From Halobacillus litoralis (GTDB taxonomy: Bacteria > Bacillota > Bacilli > Bacillales > Halobacillaceae), in the NCBI RefSeq assembly GCF_020171725.1, contig NZ_JAIVAJ010000001.1:62001-126000 (forward strand): DNA of 64,000 nucleotides, in the 5' to 3' direction. This document shows, piece after piece, positions 36,258 through 46,039 of the stretch. The notes under the pieces are model-generated. The model was given only the letters and a program-made list of their open reading frames with translations. It was not told the DNA's origin and did no database searches. Made by a program: the position numbers and the translations under genes. Numbering within the stretch: position 1 is the stretch's first letter; every line of letters begins with the position of its first letter.

Positions 36258-37055
36258 TCATTCGAAGAACGGATGGTCGTCGTTGATCTGTATCCGCTTC
36301 ACAGAAGTCGCCTTGCCGGTCCGGTCATCCACATCAACCAGGAAACCGCTTAATTGTGTTCTTCCCTTTTTTGGAACTTCAAAACGTACAGGAAGATTCG
36401 TAAGGAAGCGCTTCAAGACGGCTTCCCGGTCCATTCCAAGAATTCCATCATAAGGACCGGTCATCCCTACGTCTGAAATATAAGCCGTTCCGTTCGGCAG
36501 AATACGCTCATCGGCTGTTTGGATGTGTGTATGGGTCCCGACGTTCACGCTGACTCTGCCATCCACATACCACCCCATCGCCTGTTTCTCACTCGTTGCT
36601 TCCGCATGAAAGTCCAGGAAGATGATCGGTGTACGCTTTTTCGCCTGTTCGATCAGCTCATCAATCTTACGAAATGGATCGTCATTCGGCGCAAGGAACG
36701 TTCGTCCCTGCAAGTTGATGACAGCGACTTCCCCTTTTGGTGTCTTCACAAAAGTGATGCCTTTACCGGGTGTTCCCTCAGGGAAGTTGGCCGGTCGGAC
36801 TAAGTATTCGGCATCATCAATAAAATCGAAGACTTCTTTTTTGTCCCAGGCATGGTTTCCAAGCGTAACGGCTTGAGCCCCTTTCTCTAAGAACCTCCGA
36901 TAAATTTTCTCATTAATCCCTTTACCAGAAGCCGCATTCTCCCCATTTATGATGGTTACAGCCGGCTGGTATTTCTGCTTTAACTTAGGTACATAATGGT
37001 CAACCATCTCACGGCCTGGTGAACCTACAACATCGCCAATAAATAATATTCTCAT
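36258..37055 (-). CDS. ymdB: YmdB metallophosphoesterase
   Basis: 265 residues, the usual length. Calcineurin-like metal-binding residues occur in MRILFIGDVVGSPGR, VTIINGENAASGKGI, AVTLGNHAWDKKE, IIFLDFHAEATSEKQA and GTHTHIQTADERIL. B. subtilis YmdB is a phosphodiesterase (2',3'-cyclic nucleotides) that influences biofilm and motility bistability and works beside RNase Y. ATG at 37055 follows AAAGGA; the longer reading to 37109 would start inside the rny terminator. It is followed on the minus strand by spoVS. Confidence 0.95.
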   Translation of the reverse strand: MRILFIGDVVGSPGREMVDHYVPKLKQKYQPAVTIINGENAASGKGINEKIYRRFLEKGAQAVTLGNHAWDKKEVFDFIDDAEYLVRPANFPEGTPGKGITFVKTPKGEVAVINLQGRTFLAPNDDPFRKIDELIEQAKKRTPIIFLDFHAEATSEKQAMGWYVDGRVSVNVGTHTHIQTADERILPNGTAYISDVGMTGPYDGILGMDREAVLKRFLTNLPVRFEVPKKGRTQLSGFLVDVDDRTGKATSVKRIQINDDHPFFE

Positions 37056-37108
37056 AAAACCTATCCTTTCTGTCGATCCTTTAAATCCTACTTTTTGATA
37101 GAAAAACA

Positions 37109-37139
37109 AATGAAGCGACCTTCAAGAGGCCGCTTCATT
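37109..37139 (-). terminator. Terminator after rny
   Basis: AATGAAGCG pairs with CGCTTCATT around a 13-base partly paired loop; a T-rich stretch follows on the minus strand. Some read-through to ymdB is likely. Confidence 0.75.
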
Positions 37140-37142
37140 GTA

Positions 37143-38705
37143 TTATTTCGCATACTCCACAGAGCGTGTTTCACGAATAACGGTTACTTTAATATGACCT
37201 GGATAATCAAGCTCGCCCTCAATCCGGTTTCGGATATCACGGGCTAATCGTGTTGCTTCAAGATCATCAATTTCATCAGGGCGAACCATGATGCGTACTT
37301 CACGTCCAGCTTGGATCGCGAAGGACTTTTCAACCCCATCATAGGATTCTGAGATTTCTTCAAGCTTCTCAAGACGCTTGATATAGTTCTCGAGCGTTTC
37401 ACTACGAGCACCCGGGCGAGCAGCAGATAGAGCATCTGCTGCGGCAACAAGTACAGAAATGATCGATGTAGGCTCTTCGTCTCCGTGGTGGGAGGCGATT
37501 GCGTTAATCACCGTTTCGTTTTCCTTATACTTCATTGCCAGCTCTTTTCCGATTTCTACGTGGCTTCCTTCGACTTCGTGGTCAATCGCTTTACCGATGT
37601 CATGAAGGAGTCCAGCACGACGGGCAAGCACTTCGTCTTCCCCTAGCTCGGCTGCAAGTAAACCAGATAAGTAAGCGACTTCTGTAGAGTGTTTCAGTAC
37701 ATTCTGACCGTAACTTGTACGATACTTCAATCGACCAAGTATCTTGACAAGGTCTGGATGCAGTCCATGAACCCCCACTTCAAATGTCGTTTCTTCTCCA
37801 ACTTCACGTATATAATCATCCACTTCCCGGCGAGACTTGTCCACCATTTCTTCAATTCTGGCGGGGTGAATTCGACCGTCCTGAACGAGTTTCTCAAGAG
37901 CCATACGTGCCGTTTCACGACGAATTGGGTCAAATCCAGACAAGATGACCGCTTCAGGTGTGTCATCGATGATCAAGTCGATCCCCGTAAGGGTTTCCAA
38001 TGTACGGATGTTTCGACCTTCACGTCCAATGATCCGACCTTTCATTTCGTCATTCGGCAGATTGACAACGGATACAGTCGTTTCAGCGACATGGTCAGCA
38101 GCGCATCGCTGTAAAGCAAGGGATAGAATGCTCTTCGCTTTCTTATCCGCTTCTTCTTTCGCGCGGTTTTCTGCTTCTTTCACCATAAGGGCTGATTCAT
38201 GAGACACTTCTTGCTCGACGCGTTCCAAGATGATTTGTTTCGCCTGGTCTGATGTTAAGCCAGAGATTCTCTCAAGCTCGGTTTGTTGTTCTTGAAGCAT
38301 AGCTTCAACTTTGCTTTCCGCTTCTTCAATTTGTTGTTGTCTCTCGGCAAGAGTTTCTTCTTTCTTTTCGAGTGATAGATCCCGTTGATCCAATGTGCCA
38401 CTCTTACGATCAAGATTCTCTTCTTTCTGTGTCAGACGATTTTCTGTTTTCTGCAGTTCCAAACGGCGTTCGCGAATTTCCGCTTCCGCTTCTTGACGGA
38501 ATTTCTGGTTGTCTTCCTTCGCTTCCAGAAGAGCTTCTTTCTTAGCTGCTTCCGCGTTGCGGTGACCTTCTTCTACGATCTGTTTCGCAAGCTCTTCAGC
38601 GCTGGAAATTTTCGCCTCCGCTATCTTCTTCCGAATAAGATAACCAACAACAGAACCGACGAGTATGGCAAGCAAAATGAAGATGATGAAGGATGCATTA
38701 TCCAT
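37143..38705 (-). CDS. rny: Ribonuclease Y
   Basis: 520 residues. N-terminal membrane helix (about residues 4-24), long coiled coil (about 30-200) rich in Glu, Lys and Gln, KH domain ([39 protein letters not shown]) and HD domain with metal ligands in [22 protein letters not shown] and [11 protein letters not shown]. It initiates most mRNA decay in Bacillus from the membrane. RBS GAGGAGGTG precedes the ATG. Confidence 0.97.
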   Translation of the reverse strand: MDNASFIIFILLAILVGSVVGYLIRKKIAEAKISSAEELAKQIVEEGHRNAEAAKKEALLEAKEDNQKFRQEAEAEIRERRLELQKTENRLTQKEENLDRKSGTLDQRDLSLEKKEETLAERQQQIEEAESKVEAMLQEQQTELERISGLTSDQAKQIILERVEQEVSHESALMVKEAENRAKEEADKKAKSILSLALQRCAADHVAETTVSVVNLPNDEMKGRIIGREGRNIRTLETLTGIDLIIDDTPEAVILSGFDPIRRETARMALEKLVQDGRIHPARIEEMVDKSRREVDDYIREVGEETTFEVGVHGLHPDLVKILGRLKYRTSYGQNVLKHSTEVAYLSGLLAAELGEDEVLARRAGLLHDIGKAIDHEVEGSHVEIGKELAMKYKENETVINAIASHHGDEEPTSIISVLVAAADALSAARPGARSETLENYIKRLEKLEEISESYDGVEKSFAIQAGREVRIMVRPDEIDDLEATRLARDIRNRIEGELDYPGHIKVTVIRETRSVEYAK

Positions 38706-38977
38706 AGTTTCACCTCCTCTTGCTATGAACTTGGTCCGTTTGTCGGTAATTACAAACGTTTCATTTTCAGTTTCATTTCGTTAAATATAAGGGTATAAAG
38801 ATGAAAATGATACACATTCATTTTATGCCTGCAAAATGGGATTGTCAAGGAATCCCCGTATCTTTCAACCCTTTAATTGTAATATTTCAAAATGTCTGTC
38901 AGTTCAAGCCTCTTCTAACGGCTCCCAACATTGGAATAACAAGGGGTCTCTCTCTTCACAACCGTCCAAGTCCGGGA

Positions 38978-39754
38978 TCACCTTTTCACCGCGATCGGTT
39001 CGCCCATATTTACACGGTTCCCCTTTTTGATACCTTTCTCAAACTCTATTGTTCCTGCCTCGAACAGAAGGACAACCGTCGACCCGAACGAAAAATAACC
39101 GTATTCGCTTCCTTTCTCTACAAATTCACCTTCATAAGTCAATTCAATCGTGTTCACCCACATCGCCCCCACTTTGACAAAAGCGAGCTGAAAGCCGTCC
39201 TGTCCACTCAATTCTGTAACCACTCTATAGTTGGAGGTGATTGGGTCTTTCCCGTACTTTAACCCCGTTTTGTTTACAGGATATGACGTATCACCTAGAG
39301 GATAGCAACGTTTGACGGAAGCTGAAACCGGTGCATGAATACGATGATAATCGCCTGGACTAAGGTATAGAACGAGAAACCTCCCATCACGGTATCGCTC
39401 AATCAGCTCGTTGTTCTGAAGCAAGGTCGTTATGGAGTAACGGACACCCTTTACTTGAAAATGGTGTCCTGATGTGTCGCCGAACTGCTCCACTACACTA
39501 TCAACCGGGCTCGTAATCGTGCTGGGACTGTTATTCACCGGCCGTGCGCCCGGTTTTAATTCCCGGGTGAAAAACTCCTGCATGTTCTGATACGACGTAA
39601 GCGGCTGCTTCCAATCCCGTTCGTCTATATTGAACCACTTTTGGTAGAGTGGAAGGATCCTCTTACTTTTCTTAGACTTCATGAATTGAAGCAGAAGTTT
39701 TGAAAGGTACGGGGAATTAAGACGTTCGATGATCATTCTATAGACCCTTTTCAA
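38978..39754 (-). CDS. psd: Phosphatidylserine decarboxylase proenzyme
   Basis: 258 residues. It makes phosphatidylethanolamine; self-cleavage at the Ser of FGST near residue 224 (usual LGST) creates the pyruvoyl group. The catalytic His and Asp are in SPGDYHRIHAPV and ITSPVDSVVEQFG, and MQEFFTRELKPGARP is typical of the short Bacillus enzyme. The start is TTG with GAGGGGG seven bases upstream. It lies alone between rny and recA, where B. subtilis has pbpX; there psd is paired with pssA elsewhere. A palindrome at 39836-39854 lies upstream. Confidence 0.94.
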   Translation of the reverse strand: MKRVYRMIIERLNSPYLSKLLLQFMKSKKSKRILPLYQKWFNIDERDWKQPLTSYQNMQEFFTRELKPGARPVNNSPSTITSPVDSVVEQFGDTSGHHFQVKGVRYSITTLLQNNELIERYRDGRFLVLYLSPGDYHRIHAPVSASVKRCYPLGDTSYPVNKTGLKYGKDPITSNYRVVTELSGQDGFQLAFVKVGAMWVNTIELTYEGEFVEKGSEYGYFSFGSTVVLLFEAGTIEFEKGIKKGNRVNMGEPIAVKR

Positions 39755-39835
39755 CCCTATTCCCCCTCTATTTCAATGATTAAGTATCCTAGTAATGGTT
39801 TTGTTTTTTAAATGAGATTCGGAGTTGCTACTAAG

Positions 39836-39854
39836 TTTTAAGTGGAACTTAAAA
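39836..39854. promoter_or_regulatory. Palindrome upstream of psd
   Basis: TTTTAAGT and ACTTAAAA are perfect inverted repeats with a GGA spacer, about 85 bases before the psd start. No T run follows, so it looks more like an operator than a terminator. The binding protein is unknown. Confidence 0.4.
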
Positions 39855-39942
39855 TTGGACTACCTTTGTTCATGCGGCCCCGCTCTATCTAATAATGGAA
39901 ACGTCTCCGTCCACTAGACCGAACTCTATTCTTTATGTAAAC

Positions 39943-39971
39943 AAAGAGCAGCACCAGAGGTACTGCTCTTT
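39943..39971 (-). terminator. Terminator after recA
   Basis: AAAGAGCAG and ACC pair with GGT and CTGCTCTTT, with one mismatch; it directly follows the recA stop. Confidence 0.85.
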
Positions 39972-39978
39972 TTGTTCA

Positions 39979-41019
39979 TTATACATCCAGTGATTCTTGA
40001 CTCTCTTCTTTTGCTTCGTCCGCCTCAGCACCTGTGTCCATTCCGTAGTGCTCGCGGATGATTTTCTTCACTTCGTTGTACACTTCCTGGTTTTCTTTCA
40101 GGAACTGCTTCGCATTTTCCCGTCCTTGTCCGAGACGTTCGTCATTGTATGAGTACCAGGAACCACTCTTTTGAATAATATCCAAATCGGTTCCGATATC
40201 AACAAGTTCTCCCTCGGCGGAGATTCCTTCTCCGTACATAATGTCCACTTCTGCCTGTCTGAATGGAGGAGCGACCTTGTTCTTCACAACCTTAAGACGG
40301 GTCTTGTTCCCGACCATTTCATTGCCTTGCTTCAGTGTTTCGGCACGACGTACTTCAAGACGTACAGAAGAGTAGAACTTCAGAGCACGTCCACCCGGTG
40401 TTGTCTCAGGGCTTCCGAACATGACGCCGACTTTTTCACGGATCTGGTTAATGAAAATAGCCGTTGTTTTGGATTTATTGATTGCACCGGAAAGTTTACG
40501 AAGAGCTTGTGACATCAGACGAGCTTGAAGTCCAACGTGGGAGTCCCCCATTTCCCCTTCGATTTCAGCCTTCGGTACAAGCGCTGCCACCGAATCAATG
40601 ACAATCATATCGACTGCACCACTTCGTACAAGCGCTTCTGCGATTTCAAGCGCCTGTTCCCCCGTATCAGGTTGAGAGAGTAGTAGTTCATCAATGTTGA
40701 CACCTAACGCTCGTGCATAAACCGGATCCAACGCATGCTCAGCATCGATGAAAGCAGCCTGACCACCTTGGCGCTGTGCTTCTGCAATAGCGTGCAGTGC
40801 TACTGTCGTTTTACCAGAAGATTCAGGGCCGTAGATTTCTACGATTCTTCCGCGTGGATACCCTCCAACACCAAGCGCCACATCAAGGGCAAGCGAGCCA
40901 CTCGGAACCGTGTTTACTCTCTGCTCCGCGTTCTCACCAAGTTTCATAATAGAACCTTTACCGAACTGTTTTTCTATTTGGCGTAGAGCCATATCAAGTG
41001 CTTGTTTACGATCACTCAT
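39979..41019 (-). CDS. recA: Recombinase RecA
   Basis: 346 residues. Walker A GPESSGKT at residues 64-71, Walker [15 protein letters not shown], loop L1 [23 protein letters not shown] and L2 [26 protein letters not shown] are intact; the C-terminus is acidic ([15 protein letters not shown]). It drives strand exchange and LexA self-cleavage. RBS GGCGG precedes the ATG. A LexA box lies at 41087-41100. It follows cinA, as in most Firmicutes. Confidence 0.98.
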   Translation of the reverse strand: MSDRKQALDMALRQIEKQFGKGSIMKLGENAEQRVNTVPSGSLALDVALGVGGYPRGRIVEIYGPESSGKTTVALHAIAEAQRQGGQAAFIDAEHALDPVYARALGVNIDELLLSQPDTGEQALEIAEALVRSGAVDMIVIDSVAALVPKAEIEGEMGDSHVGLQARLMSQALRKLSGAINKSKTTAIFINQIREKVGVMFGSPETTPGGRALKFYSSVRLEVRRAETLKQGNEMVGNKTRLKVVKNKVAPPFRQAEVDIMYGEGISAEGELVDIGTDLDIIQKSGSWYSYNDERLGQGRENAKQFLKENQEVYNEVKKIIREHYGMDTGAEADEAKEESQESLDV

Positions 41020-41086
41020 TATATACCGCCTTTCAAATTTTCTAATCCTATCATAACTTGTTTTAGTTTAATACACAACAAAAAAG

Positions 41087-41100
41087 CGAATAAATGTTCC
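41087..41100. promoter_or_regulatory. LexA box upstream of recA
   Basis: CGAATAAATGTTCC resembles the B. subtilis recA SOS box CGAATATGCGTTCG and the general CGAACN4GTTCG, with the same C-to-T change in the left half. It lies 68 bases before the recA ATG. Confidence 0.65.
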
Positions 41101-41115
41101 CTTTTTTTCATAAAC

Positions 41116-41172
41116 AAACACATGCGAAAATTCCATTTTGTCTAAGGCAAAAATAGCTTTTCGCATGTGTTT
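41116..41172 (-). terminator. Long hairpin between cinA and recA
   Basis: AAACACATGCGAAAA pairs perfectly with TTTTCGCATGTGTTT around a 27-base loop. On the minus strand only a mixed T-rich tail follows. It may terminate or attenuate the cinA transcript before the separate recA promoter. Confidence 0.65.
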
Positions 41173-41184
41173 GATGAGTGAAAT

Positions 41185-42423
41185 CTACTTTTTCAGGCTG
41201 TGAAAAATTAATTCATAGCCTTTTTTGACAGCCCGCTGACGGACTTTCTCACGACTTCCATTAAAATGGAATTCACGCACTACGGGTTTCCTTTCCCCGA
41301 TTTGAAGACCGATAAACACCGTGCCCGGTTCTTTGCCTTCGCTTGAATCAGGACCTGCTACACCGGTAAAGCTGACCGCTATGTCTGCATGTAGAAGGCT
41401 TTGAGTATTCAAAGCCATGACTTCCGCACATTCATAGCTGATCGTCCCAAATTCCTTAATAATAAATTTAGGTACTTCAACAAGGATCTCCTTCATAAAC
41501 GGTGTATAAGCCACGAGACTGCCCTGACATACAGAGGACGCGCCTGGGAGGGCAATCATACGCTCCGCGAACAAACCTCCTGTCAAACTCTCGGCTGAGG
41601 CAACGGTCCACTGCTTCTCTTTAAGCATGTCACGCACCTTCTCTTCTATCGTGATATCATCACTTCCATAATAATAGGAGCCGACACGGCTTAAAATTTC
41701 TTCTTTCATGTTCACAATCAATTGTTTGGCTTCTTCATTTGTATCCCCTGTCGCTGTAATACGCAGCCCCACTTCCCCCTCAGATGCCAGCGGAGCAATT
41801 GTTGGGTTCGTCTGTGTCTGAATCAAATCTTGAAGCTCGTCTTCAAGCGTAGATTCACCAATTCCGATAAACCGCATCATCTCAGACATGATTTCAGACT
41901 TCAACTGGAATGTGCGGGAGAAATACGGGAGGACATGTTCGTTCATTAAGGTTTTCATTTCTCCAGGAACACCGGGGAGGAAAACCCAAATCCGGCCGTC
42001 AACCGTGACGATCTGACCGGGAGCCATCCCTTCTTCGTTCAAGAGCACCTCGGCTTGTTCAAATACATGGGCCTGTTTGCGATTGTTCGGTGTCATCTTC
42101 TGATTGTTCAATTCATAATAAGATGAAATCTTCTCCAGAGATGGGCCATGCTCAATCAATTTCTGCTTAAATAACGGGGCAGCAGCTTCACGTGTCATAT
42201 CATCTTCTGTCGGTCCTAATCCACCTGTGACAATGATGACATCTGAACGCTCGTGAGCCTGTTCGAACGTTTTATAGACACGATCGAAGTTATCTCCCAC
42301 GACACTTTGGTGATACATCGGCATCCCGATGGCTGCTAACCGCTTGGAGAGCCACTGTGCGTTCGTATTGACAATCTGGCCAAGAAGCAATTCCGTTCCG
42401 ACAGCAATCATTTCTGTCTTCAT
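41185..42423 (-). CDS. cinA: CinA, competence/damage-inducible protein
   Basis: 412 residues. N-terminal COG1058 MoCF-like domain (VGTELLLGQIVNTNAQWLSKRLA, IIVTGGLGPTEDDMTREAAA, VWVFLPGVPGE-type loop) and C-terminal CinA amidohydrolase domain (SAESLTGGLFAERMIALPGASS, GVAGPDSSEGKEPGTVFIGL). Members hydrolyse ADP-ribose and/or deamidate NMN in pyridine nucleotide recycling. It overlaps pgsA by four bases (ATGA) and precedes recA, the classical competence-linked order. Confidence 0.95.
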   Translation of the reverse strand: MKTEMIAVGTELLLGQIVNTNAQWLSKRLAAIGMPMYHQSVVGDNFDRVYKTFEQAHERSDVIIVTGGLGPTEDDMTREAAAPLFKQKLIEHGPSLEKISSYYELNNQKMTPNNRKQAHVFEQAEVLLNEEGMAPGQIVTVDGRIWVFLPGVPGEMKTLMNEHVLPYFSRTFQLKSEIMSEMMRFIGIGESTLEDELQDLIQTQTNPTIAPLASEGEVGLRITATGDTNEEAKQLIVNMKEEILSRVGSYYYGSDDITIEEKVRDMLKEKQWTVASAESLTGGLFAERMIALPGASSVCQGSLVAYTPFMKEILVEVPKFIIKEFGTISYECAEVMALNTQSLLHADIAVSFTGVAGPDSSEGKEPGTVFIGLQIGERKPVVREFHFNGSREKVRQRAVKKGYELIFHSLKK

Positions 42424-42998
42424 TTGGAATCTCTCATTACGTGCCAGTTTTTCTTGAAGTAATCATAACCGGATAGCACTGTAATAAATAGCGCCGCATA
42501 TAACACAATTGTACCGACAGGGAACGAAACGAACGCGAATGGCCAATTATGCAGCAACAGAAGGGATACGGCAAGGATCTGCAGGGTCGTCTTCAGTTTC
42601 CCCATCTGGCTTGCAGCAAGCACACTACCTTCGCCAGCCGCCACGAGGCGTAGACCTGTTACAGCAAACTCACGGCTGATGATTACAATGACGACCCATG
42701 CAGGCGCAAGTCCTATTTCAACAAGCAGAATCAAAGCTGAACTAACGAGAAGTTTATCCGCCAGCGGATCCAAAAACTTCCCTAGGTTCGTGACCATGTT
42801 ATATTTCCTTGCGATTTGACCGTCAATCCAGTCCGTTGTAGAGGCTATGATGAATAATAAAGCCCCTATCATGTGAGAGACAGGAAGGTCCCTCTCCCCC
42901 ATTTCGTAGACGCCCCAATCGAATGGGACTGTCATCAATACGATGAAAATCGGGATTAGAAAAATTCTTGATAATGTAATTTTATTCGGCAAATTCAT
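42420..42998 (-). CDS. pgsA: CDP-diacylglycerol-glycerol-3-phosphate 3-phosphatidyltransferase
   Basis: 192 residues with about five membrane segments. The CDP-alcohol phosphotransferase signature D-G-x2-A-R-x8-G-x3-D-x3-D reads TDWIDGQIARKYNMVTNLGKFLDPLADKLL, complete. It makes phosphatidylglycerol phosphate, the first committed step to PG and cardiolipin. RBS AGGAGTG precedes the ATG. Confidence 0.96.
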   Translation of the reverse strand: MNLPNKITLSRIFLIPIFIVLMTVPFDWGVYEMGERDLPVSHMIGALLFIIASTTDWIDGQIARKYNMVTNLGKFLDPLADKLLVSSALILLVEIGLAPAWVVIVIISREFAVTGLRLVAAGEGSVLAASQMGKLKTTLQILAVSLLLLHNWPFAFVSFPVGTIVLYAALFITVLSGYDYFKKNWHVMRDSK

Positions 42999-43025
42999 AC
43001 GTTCTCACTCCTAAAAGTAGTAAAA

Positions 43026-43070
43026 GCTGCCAAGAACAACGAAATAATTCGTTTGATGTTCTTAGGCAGC
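43026..43070 (-). terminator. Terminator after rodZ
   Basis: GCTGCC and AGAACA pair with TGTTCT and GGCAGC, with an inner CGAA/TTCG; a short T run follows on the minus strand. Confidence 0.75.
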
Positions 43071-43076
43071 CATTAC

Positions 43077-44000
43077 TTAGTTGGATTGCTCAAAGTTCAA
43101 TAAAAGTTTTTGTGTAGAGTAACCCGGGTCTGGGTAAGGCACCGGTTCACCGTTAATGATGACGGACGTAGTTGGAGCACTTCCTGTCTTCACATACAGC
43201 TGATTTTTCCCAGTAAAATCAAGCGAAATCGGTGAATCTTCAGCATCGTACATGCCTTCTGTGATCAAGTCCTCCCCCTTAGGAGATTGAACCGCCAGAT
43301 ATGCTGCACCACTCAACTCAATCGTCGCCGTTTGCTCTGTCACACCTGTTACCGTGTAAACATGCTCCGGGAAGTCGCCAGTGCCTTCCTGGGTAAGTTC
43401 TATTGCCACTTCAGGCTGAGCAGGTTCTTCCGGCTCCTCTTCTGCTTCGGGCTCAGCAGGAGCTTCTTCAGCTGGCTCTTCCTCTGCTTCTTCAGACGTT
43501 GAATCATCCGCTTCTTCACCGCTGTCTTCGGATTCAGGCGGCAGCTCGATAGCATCGTTCTGTCCATCGTCTGCAGGCGCACTGTCGTCAGCTGATCCAT
43601 TGGAGTTAACCATGAAAACATAAATCGCAATGGCTACGGCAATAACGGCTACAGCCGTCAGAATTCTTGGGAAAAGACTGGTCGCTTTACCTGAGCTGCT
43701 CTTCGTCGTCTGTTGCTGCGTTCTCTGAGCCCTGCTGTATTTAACGATCTCTTCCTCTTCATAAGAAGGAAGCTCCCCTTTGTGCTCTTCCATGACTTCT
43801 TCAGGGTTTAACCCTACAGCAGAAGCATACTCTCTGATGAAAGCACGCGTGTAAAACTTGCCCGGCAGCGTATCGAATTCATTCTGCTCAATGGCATTCA
43901 AATACCTTTTTTGTATTTTAGTTGTCTGCTGGACCTCATCGAGCGACAACCCTTTCGATTCTCTTGCTTCTTTGAGTCTTGCTCCGATATCCATCTCCAT
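43077..44000 (-). CDS. rodZ: RodZ-like cell-shape protein (YmfM)
   Basis: 307 residues. Cytoplasmic HTH domain (GARLKEARESKGLSLDEVQQTTKIQKRYLNAIEQNEF), one membrane helix (about residues 115-133), an extreme Glu/Asp/Pro linker (about 135-205) and a C-terminal beta domain (DUF4115; SGAAYLAVQSPKGEDLITEG). RodZ couples MreB filaments to the elongation machinery. The ATG at 44000 follows GGTG; ATGs at 44012 and 43994 are alternatives. The very acidic outer linker fits a salt-adapted cell. Confidence 0.9.
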   Translation of the reverse strand: MEMDIGARLKEARESKGLSLDEVQQTTKIQKRYLNAIEQNEFDTLPGKFYTRAFIREYASAVGLNPEEVMEEHKGELPSYEEEEIVKYSRAQRTQQQTTKSSSGKATSLFPRILTAVAVIAVAIAIYVFMVNSNGSADDSAPADDGQNDAIELPPESEDSGEEADDSTSEEAEEEPAEEAPAEPEAEEEPEEPAQPEVAIELTQEGTGDFPEHVYTVTGVTEQTATIELSGAAYLAVQSPKGEDLITEGMYDAEDSPISLDFTGKNQLYVKTGSAPTTSVIINGEPVPYPDPGYSTQKLLLNFEQSN

Positions 44001-44020
44001 GTGTAACACCATCCATCGTT

Positions 44021-44812
44021 TTAAAAATCAAACATAGAAAGCCCATCATTCATGGACATGCTTGGCTTTTCTACCGTTTCGTACGTAATTTCTTCATCTT
44101 CATTATTTCTAAGTTCAATAATATAGTCAAAGTCATCCATTTTATATTCTGTTTCCTGAACAAAAATATCCGGGTGCTCAATGACCTTTGTAGCCGGAAG
44201 TCGCATAATTTCACGAACCAGCTGCCAGTGTTGTTCACTCGCTCTTCTGGCCGAAACAATCCCATCGATGATGTAGAGGTTATCTTCACTGTACTCCTCA
44301 TCAATCAACTGATTTCTTACGGTCTGTTTTAATAATGTACTTGAAACGAACAACCATCGCTTGTTGGCACAGACGCTCGCTGCGACGACGGACTCCGTTT
44401 TGCCGACACGAGGCATCCCTCGAATCCCGACGAGCTTGTGCCCCTCTTTCATAAACAACTCAGCCATGAAATCGACAAGAAGCCCTAAGTCCTCGCGGTT
44501 AAACCTAAAGGTCTTACGATCATCTACATCACTATGTATGTAACGCCCGTGCCTGACCGCCAAACGGTCACGCAGTTTCGGTCTTCTTAATTTGGTCACT
44601 TTAATCGTATCCATCGTATCGAGGATCGACTTTAAGCGGGTGATTTGTTCTTCATCCTTACACAAGAGAAGCATTCCTCGATGAGAGTTCTCTACTCCAT
44701 TAATTGTGACAATATTGATCGCCATCATTCCGAGTAAAGACGAAATATCTCCTAGAAGTCCAGGGCGGTTGTATTGGATTTCATATTCAAGGTACCACTC
44801 TTTCTTCTCCAT
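44021..44812 (-). CDS. ymfK: YmfK-like DUF3388 protein
   Basis: 263 residues. The N-terminal 80 residues look like an ACT domain (LEYEIQYNRPGLLGDISSLLGMMAINIVTINGVE), a small-molecule-binding fold. The following part has a P-loop-like GIRGMPRVGKTESVVAAS, then DEEYSEDNLYIIDGIVSARRA, suggesting a nucleotide-binding domain. It matches Bacillus YmfK (DUF3388) by position between rodZ and ymfJ. The function is unknown. Confidence 0.85.
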   Translation of the reverse strand: MEKKEWYLEYEIQYNRPGLLGDISSLLGMMAINIVTINGVENSHRGMLLLCKDEEQITRLKSILDTMDTIKVTKLRRPKLRDRLAVRHGRYIHSDVDDRKTFRFNREDLGLLVDFMAELFMKEGHKLVGIRGMPRVGKTESVVAASVCANKRWLFVSSTLLKQTVRNQLIDEEYSEDNLYIIDGIVSARRASEQHWQLVREIMRLPATKVIEHPDIFVQETEYKMDDFDYIIELRNNEDEEITYETVEKPSMSMNDGLSMFDF

Positions 44813-44956
44813 AGCACAACTCCTCTGGAAGTTATTGTCGAAATTTGTTTAACAAGATGGAAACTACCTATGTATCATCATAAATGATTTTTATGGAATA
44901 AGAAAGCACAAGCTAAGGAATTTTCAATATTTTTATCGCTTTGCATGGGAAAAGAA

Positions 44957-44985
44957 AACCGCACAGAGTGATTCTCTGTGCGGTT
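44957..44985 (-). terminator. Terminator after ymfJ
   Basis: A perfect twelve-base stem AACCGCACAGAG/CTCTGTGCGGTT with a TGATT loop and TTTTC on the minus strand. Confidence 0.9.
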
Positions 44986-44991
44986 CATGCC

Positions 44992-45252
44992 TTAGGCTTG
45001 GTTGCCTTCGTTCTGAACAAGCTTCACCATCATAGCGGCGATCGCCTTTTGTTCGTTCTTATCGGCTACGTTCCAAAGGTCGCGAAGAACGGCTTCTTGC
45101 TCGTTTTTAGCATCAACTGATGTTGCTAAATAGTTCCCGATTTCATAAGCCAATTCGTTCACGGCGCCATCTTCCATACCTTGACCTTCCGCTTGATGCA
45201 GACGGTCACCCAAGAAGTCTTTCCATGAACCCCAGTTATCTAGAACAGACAT
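44992..45252 (-). CDS. ymfJ: YmfJ-like DUF3243 protein
   Basis: 86 residues. LDNWGSWKDFLGDRLHQAEGQGMEDGAVNELAYEIGNYLA is the conserved DUF3243 core, an all-helical small protein. RBS GGAGG precedes the ATG. Orthologues sit at this place in Bacillus; the function is unknown. Confidence 0.92.
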   Translation of the reverse strand: MSVLDNWGSWKDFLGDRLHQAEGQGMEDGAVNELAYEIGNYLATSVDAKNEQEAVLRDLWNVADKNEQKAIAAMMVKLVQNEGNQA

Positions 45253-45319
45253 GACTGTTACCTCCTCTATTAATGTTCACCATTAGTATGAGAGAAGCGT
45301 AACGATTTTATTCATGAAA

Positions 45320-46039
45320 TTATGACCATCCACCATTTACTTTAATGGTTTGTCCTGTAATGTAACCAGCCTGTGCACTCAACAGGAAATGGACGGCTCC
45401 CGCTACTTCCTCAGGTGTACCAGCCCGCCCCAGTGGGATCTCTTCCTCTAAGAGTCCTGTGTCTTCATCAGTTAAATGGGCATTCATTTTCGTCTCAATC
45501 CAACCGGGTGTCACAGCATTGACTCGAATTCCGCTTGGAGCGACTTCTTTAGCCAGCCCTTTGACGAAACTCAACTGCGCTCCTTTTACAGAACTGTAAG
45601 CGACTTCTGTGCTTGCGCCTTCTTCACCAAAAATAGAAGAAATCACAACCATGTTCCCGCTTTTTTTCTCGATCATGGCAGGCAGCACATGTTTGGCTAT
45701 ACGCCATACAGATTGAACATGGGCGTAGTATAAACGATCCATTTCCTCGACCGTCATGTCCTGAAATAAACCGTTCCATGCATGACCCCCTGCGAAAACG
45801 ACAGCGTCCCACTCAGATTCAAGCTCTTTCAGAAAGGAAGATATGCCGTCGGGATGAGACAGATCAGCCTGATACATGCCTATCCATTGATCTGAAGGAA
45901 CGACCCCTTCCAAATCTTCCATTTTCTTCACGTTGGAATGGTAATGAAGGGCGACAGACCAACCGTTGTCGACGAGTTCACGCGTAACGGCACTGCCGAT
46001 CGCCCCACTTGCTCCAATGATTAAGCTGCGTTTACGCAT
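45320..46039 (-). CDS. ymfI: YmfI, short-chain dehydrogenase (EF-P 5-aminopentanone reductase)
   Basis: 239 residues of classical SDR: cofactor motif IIGASGAIGSAVTREL, catalytic Ser-Tyr-Lys as VVISSIF, VAYSSVKGAQ, and GIRVNAVTPGWIETKM. In B. subtilis YmfI reduces 5-aminopentanone on Lys32 of elongation factor P to the mature 5-aminopentanol form. Assignment to that role rests on orthology by location, since FabG-like SDRs are alike. It overlaps ymfH by eight bases. Confidence 0.88.
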   Translation of the reverse strand: MRKRSLIIGASGAIGSAVTRELVDNGWSVALHYHSNVKKMEDLEGVVPSDQWIGMYQADLSHPDGISSFLKELESEWDAVVFAGGHAWNGLFQDMTVEEMDRLYYAHVQSVWRIAKHVLPAMIEKKSGNMVVISSIFGEEGASTEVAYSSVKGAQLSFVKGLAKEVAPSGIRVNAVTPGWIETKMNAHLTDEDTGLLEEEIPLGRAGTPEEVAGAVHFLLSAQAGYITGQTIKVNGGWS

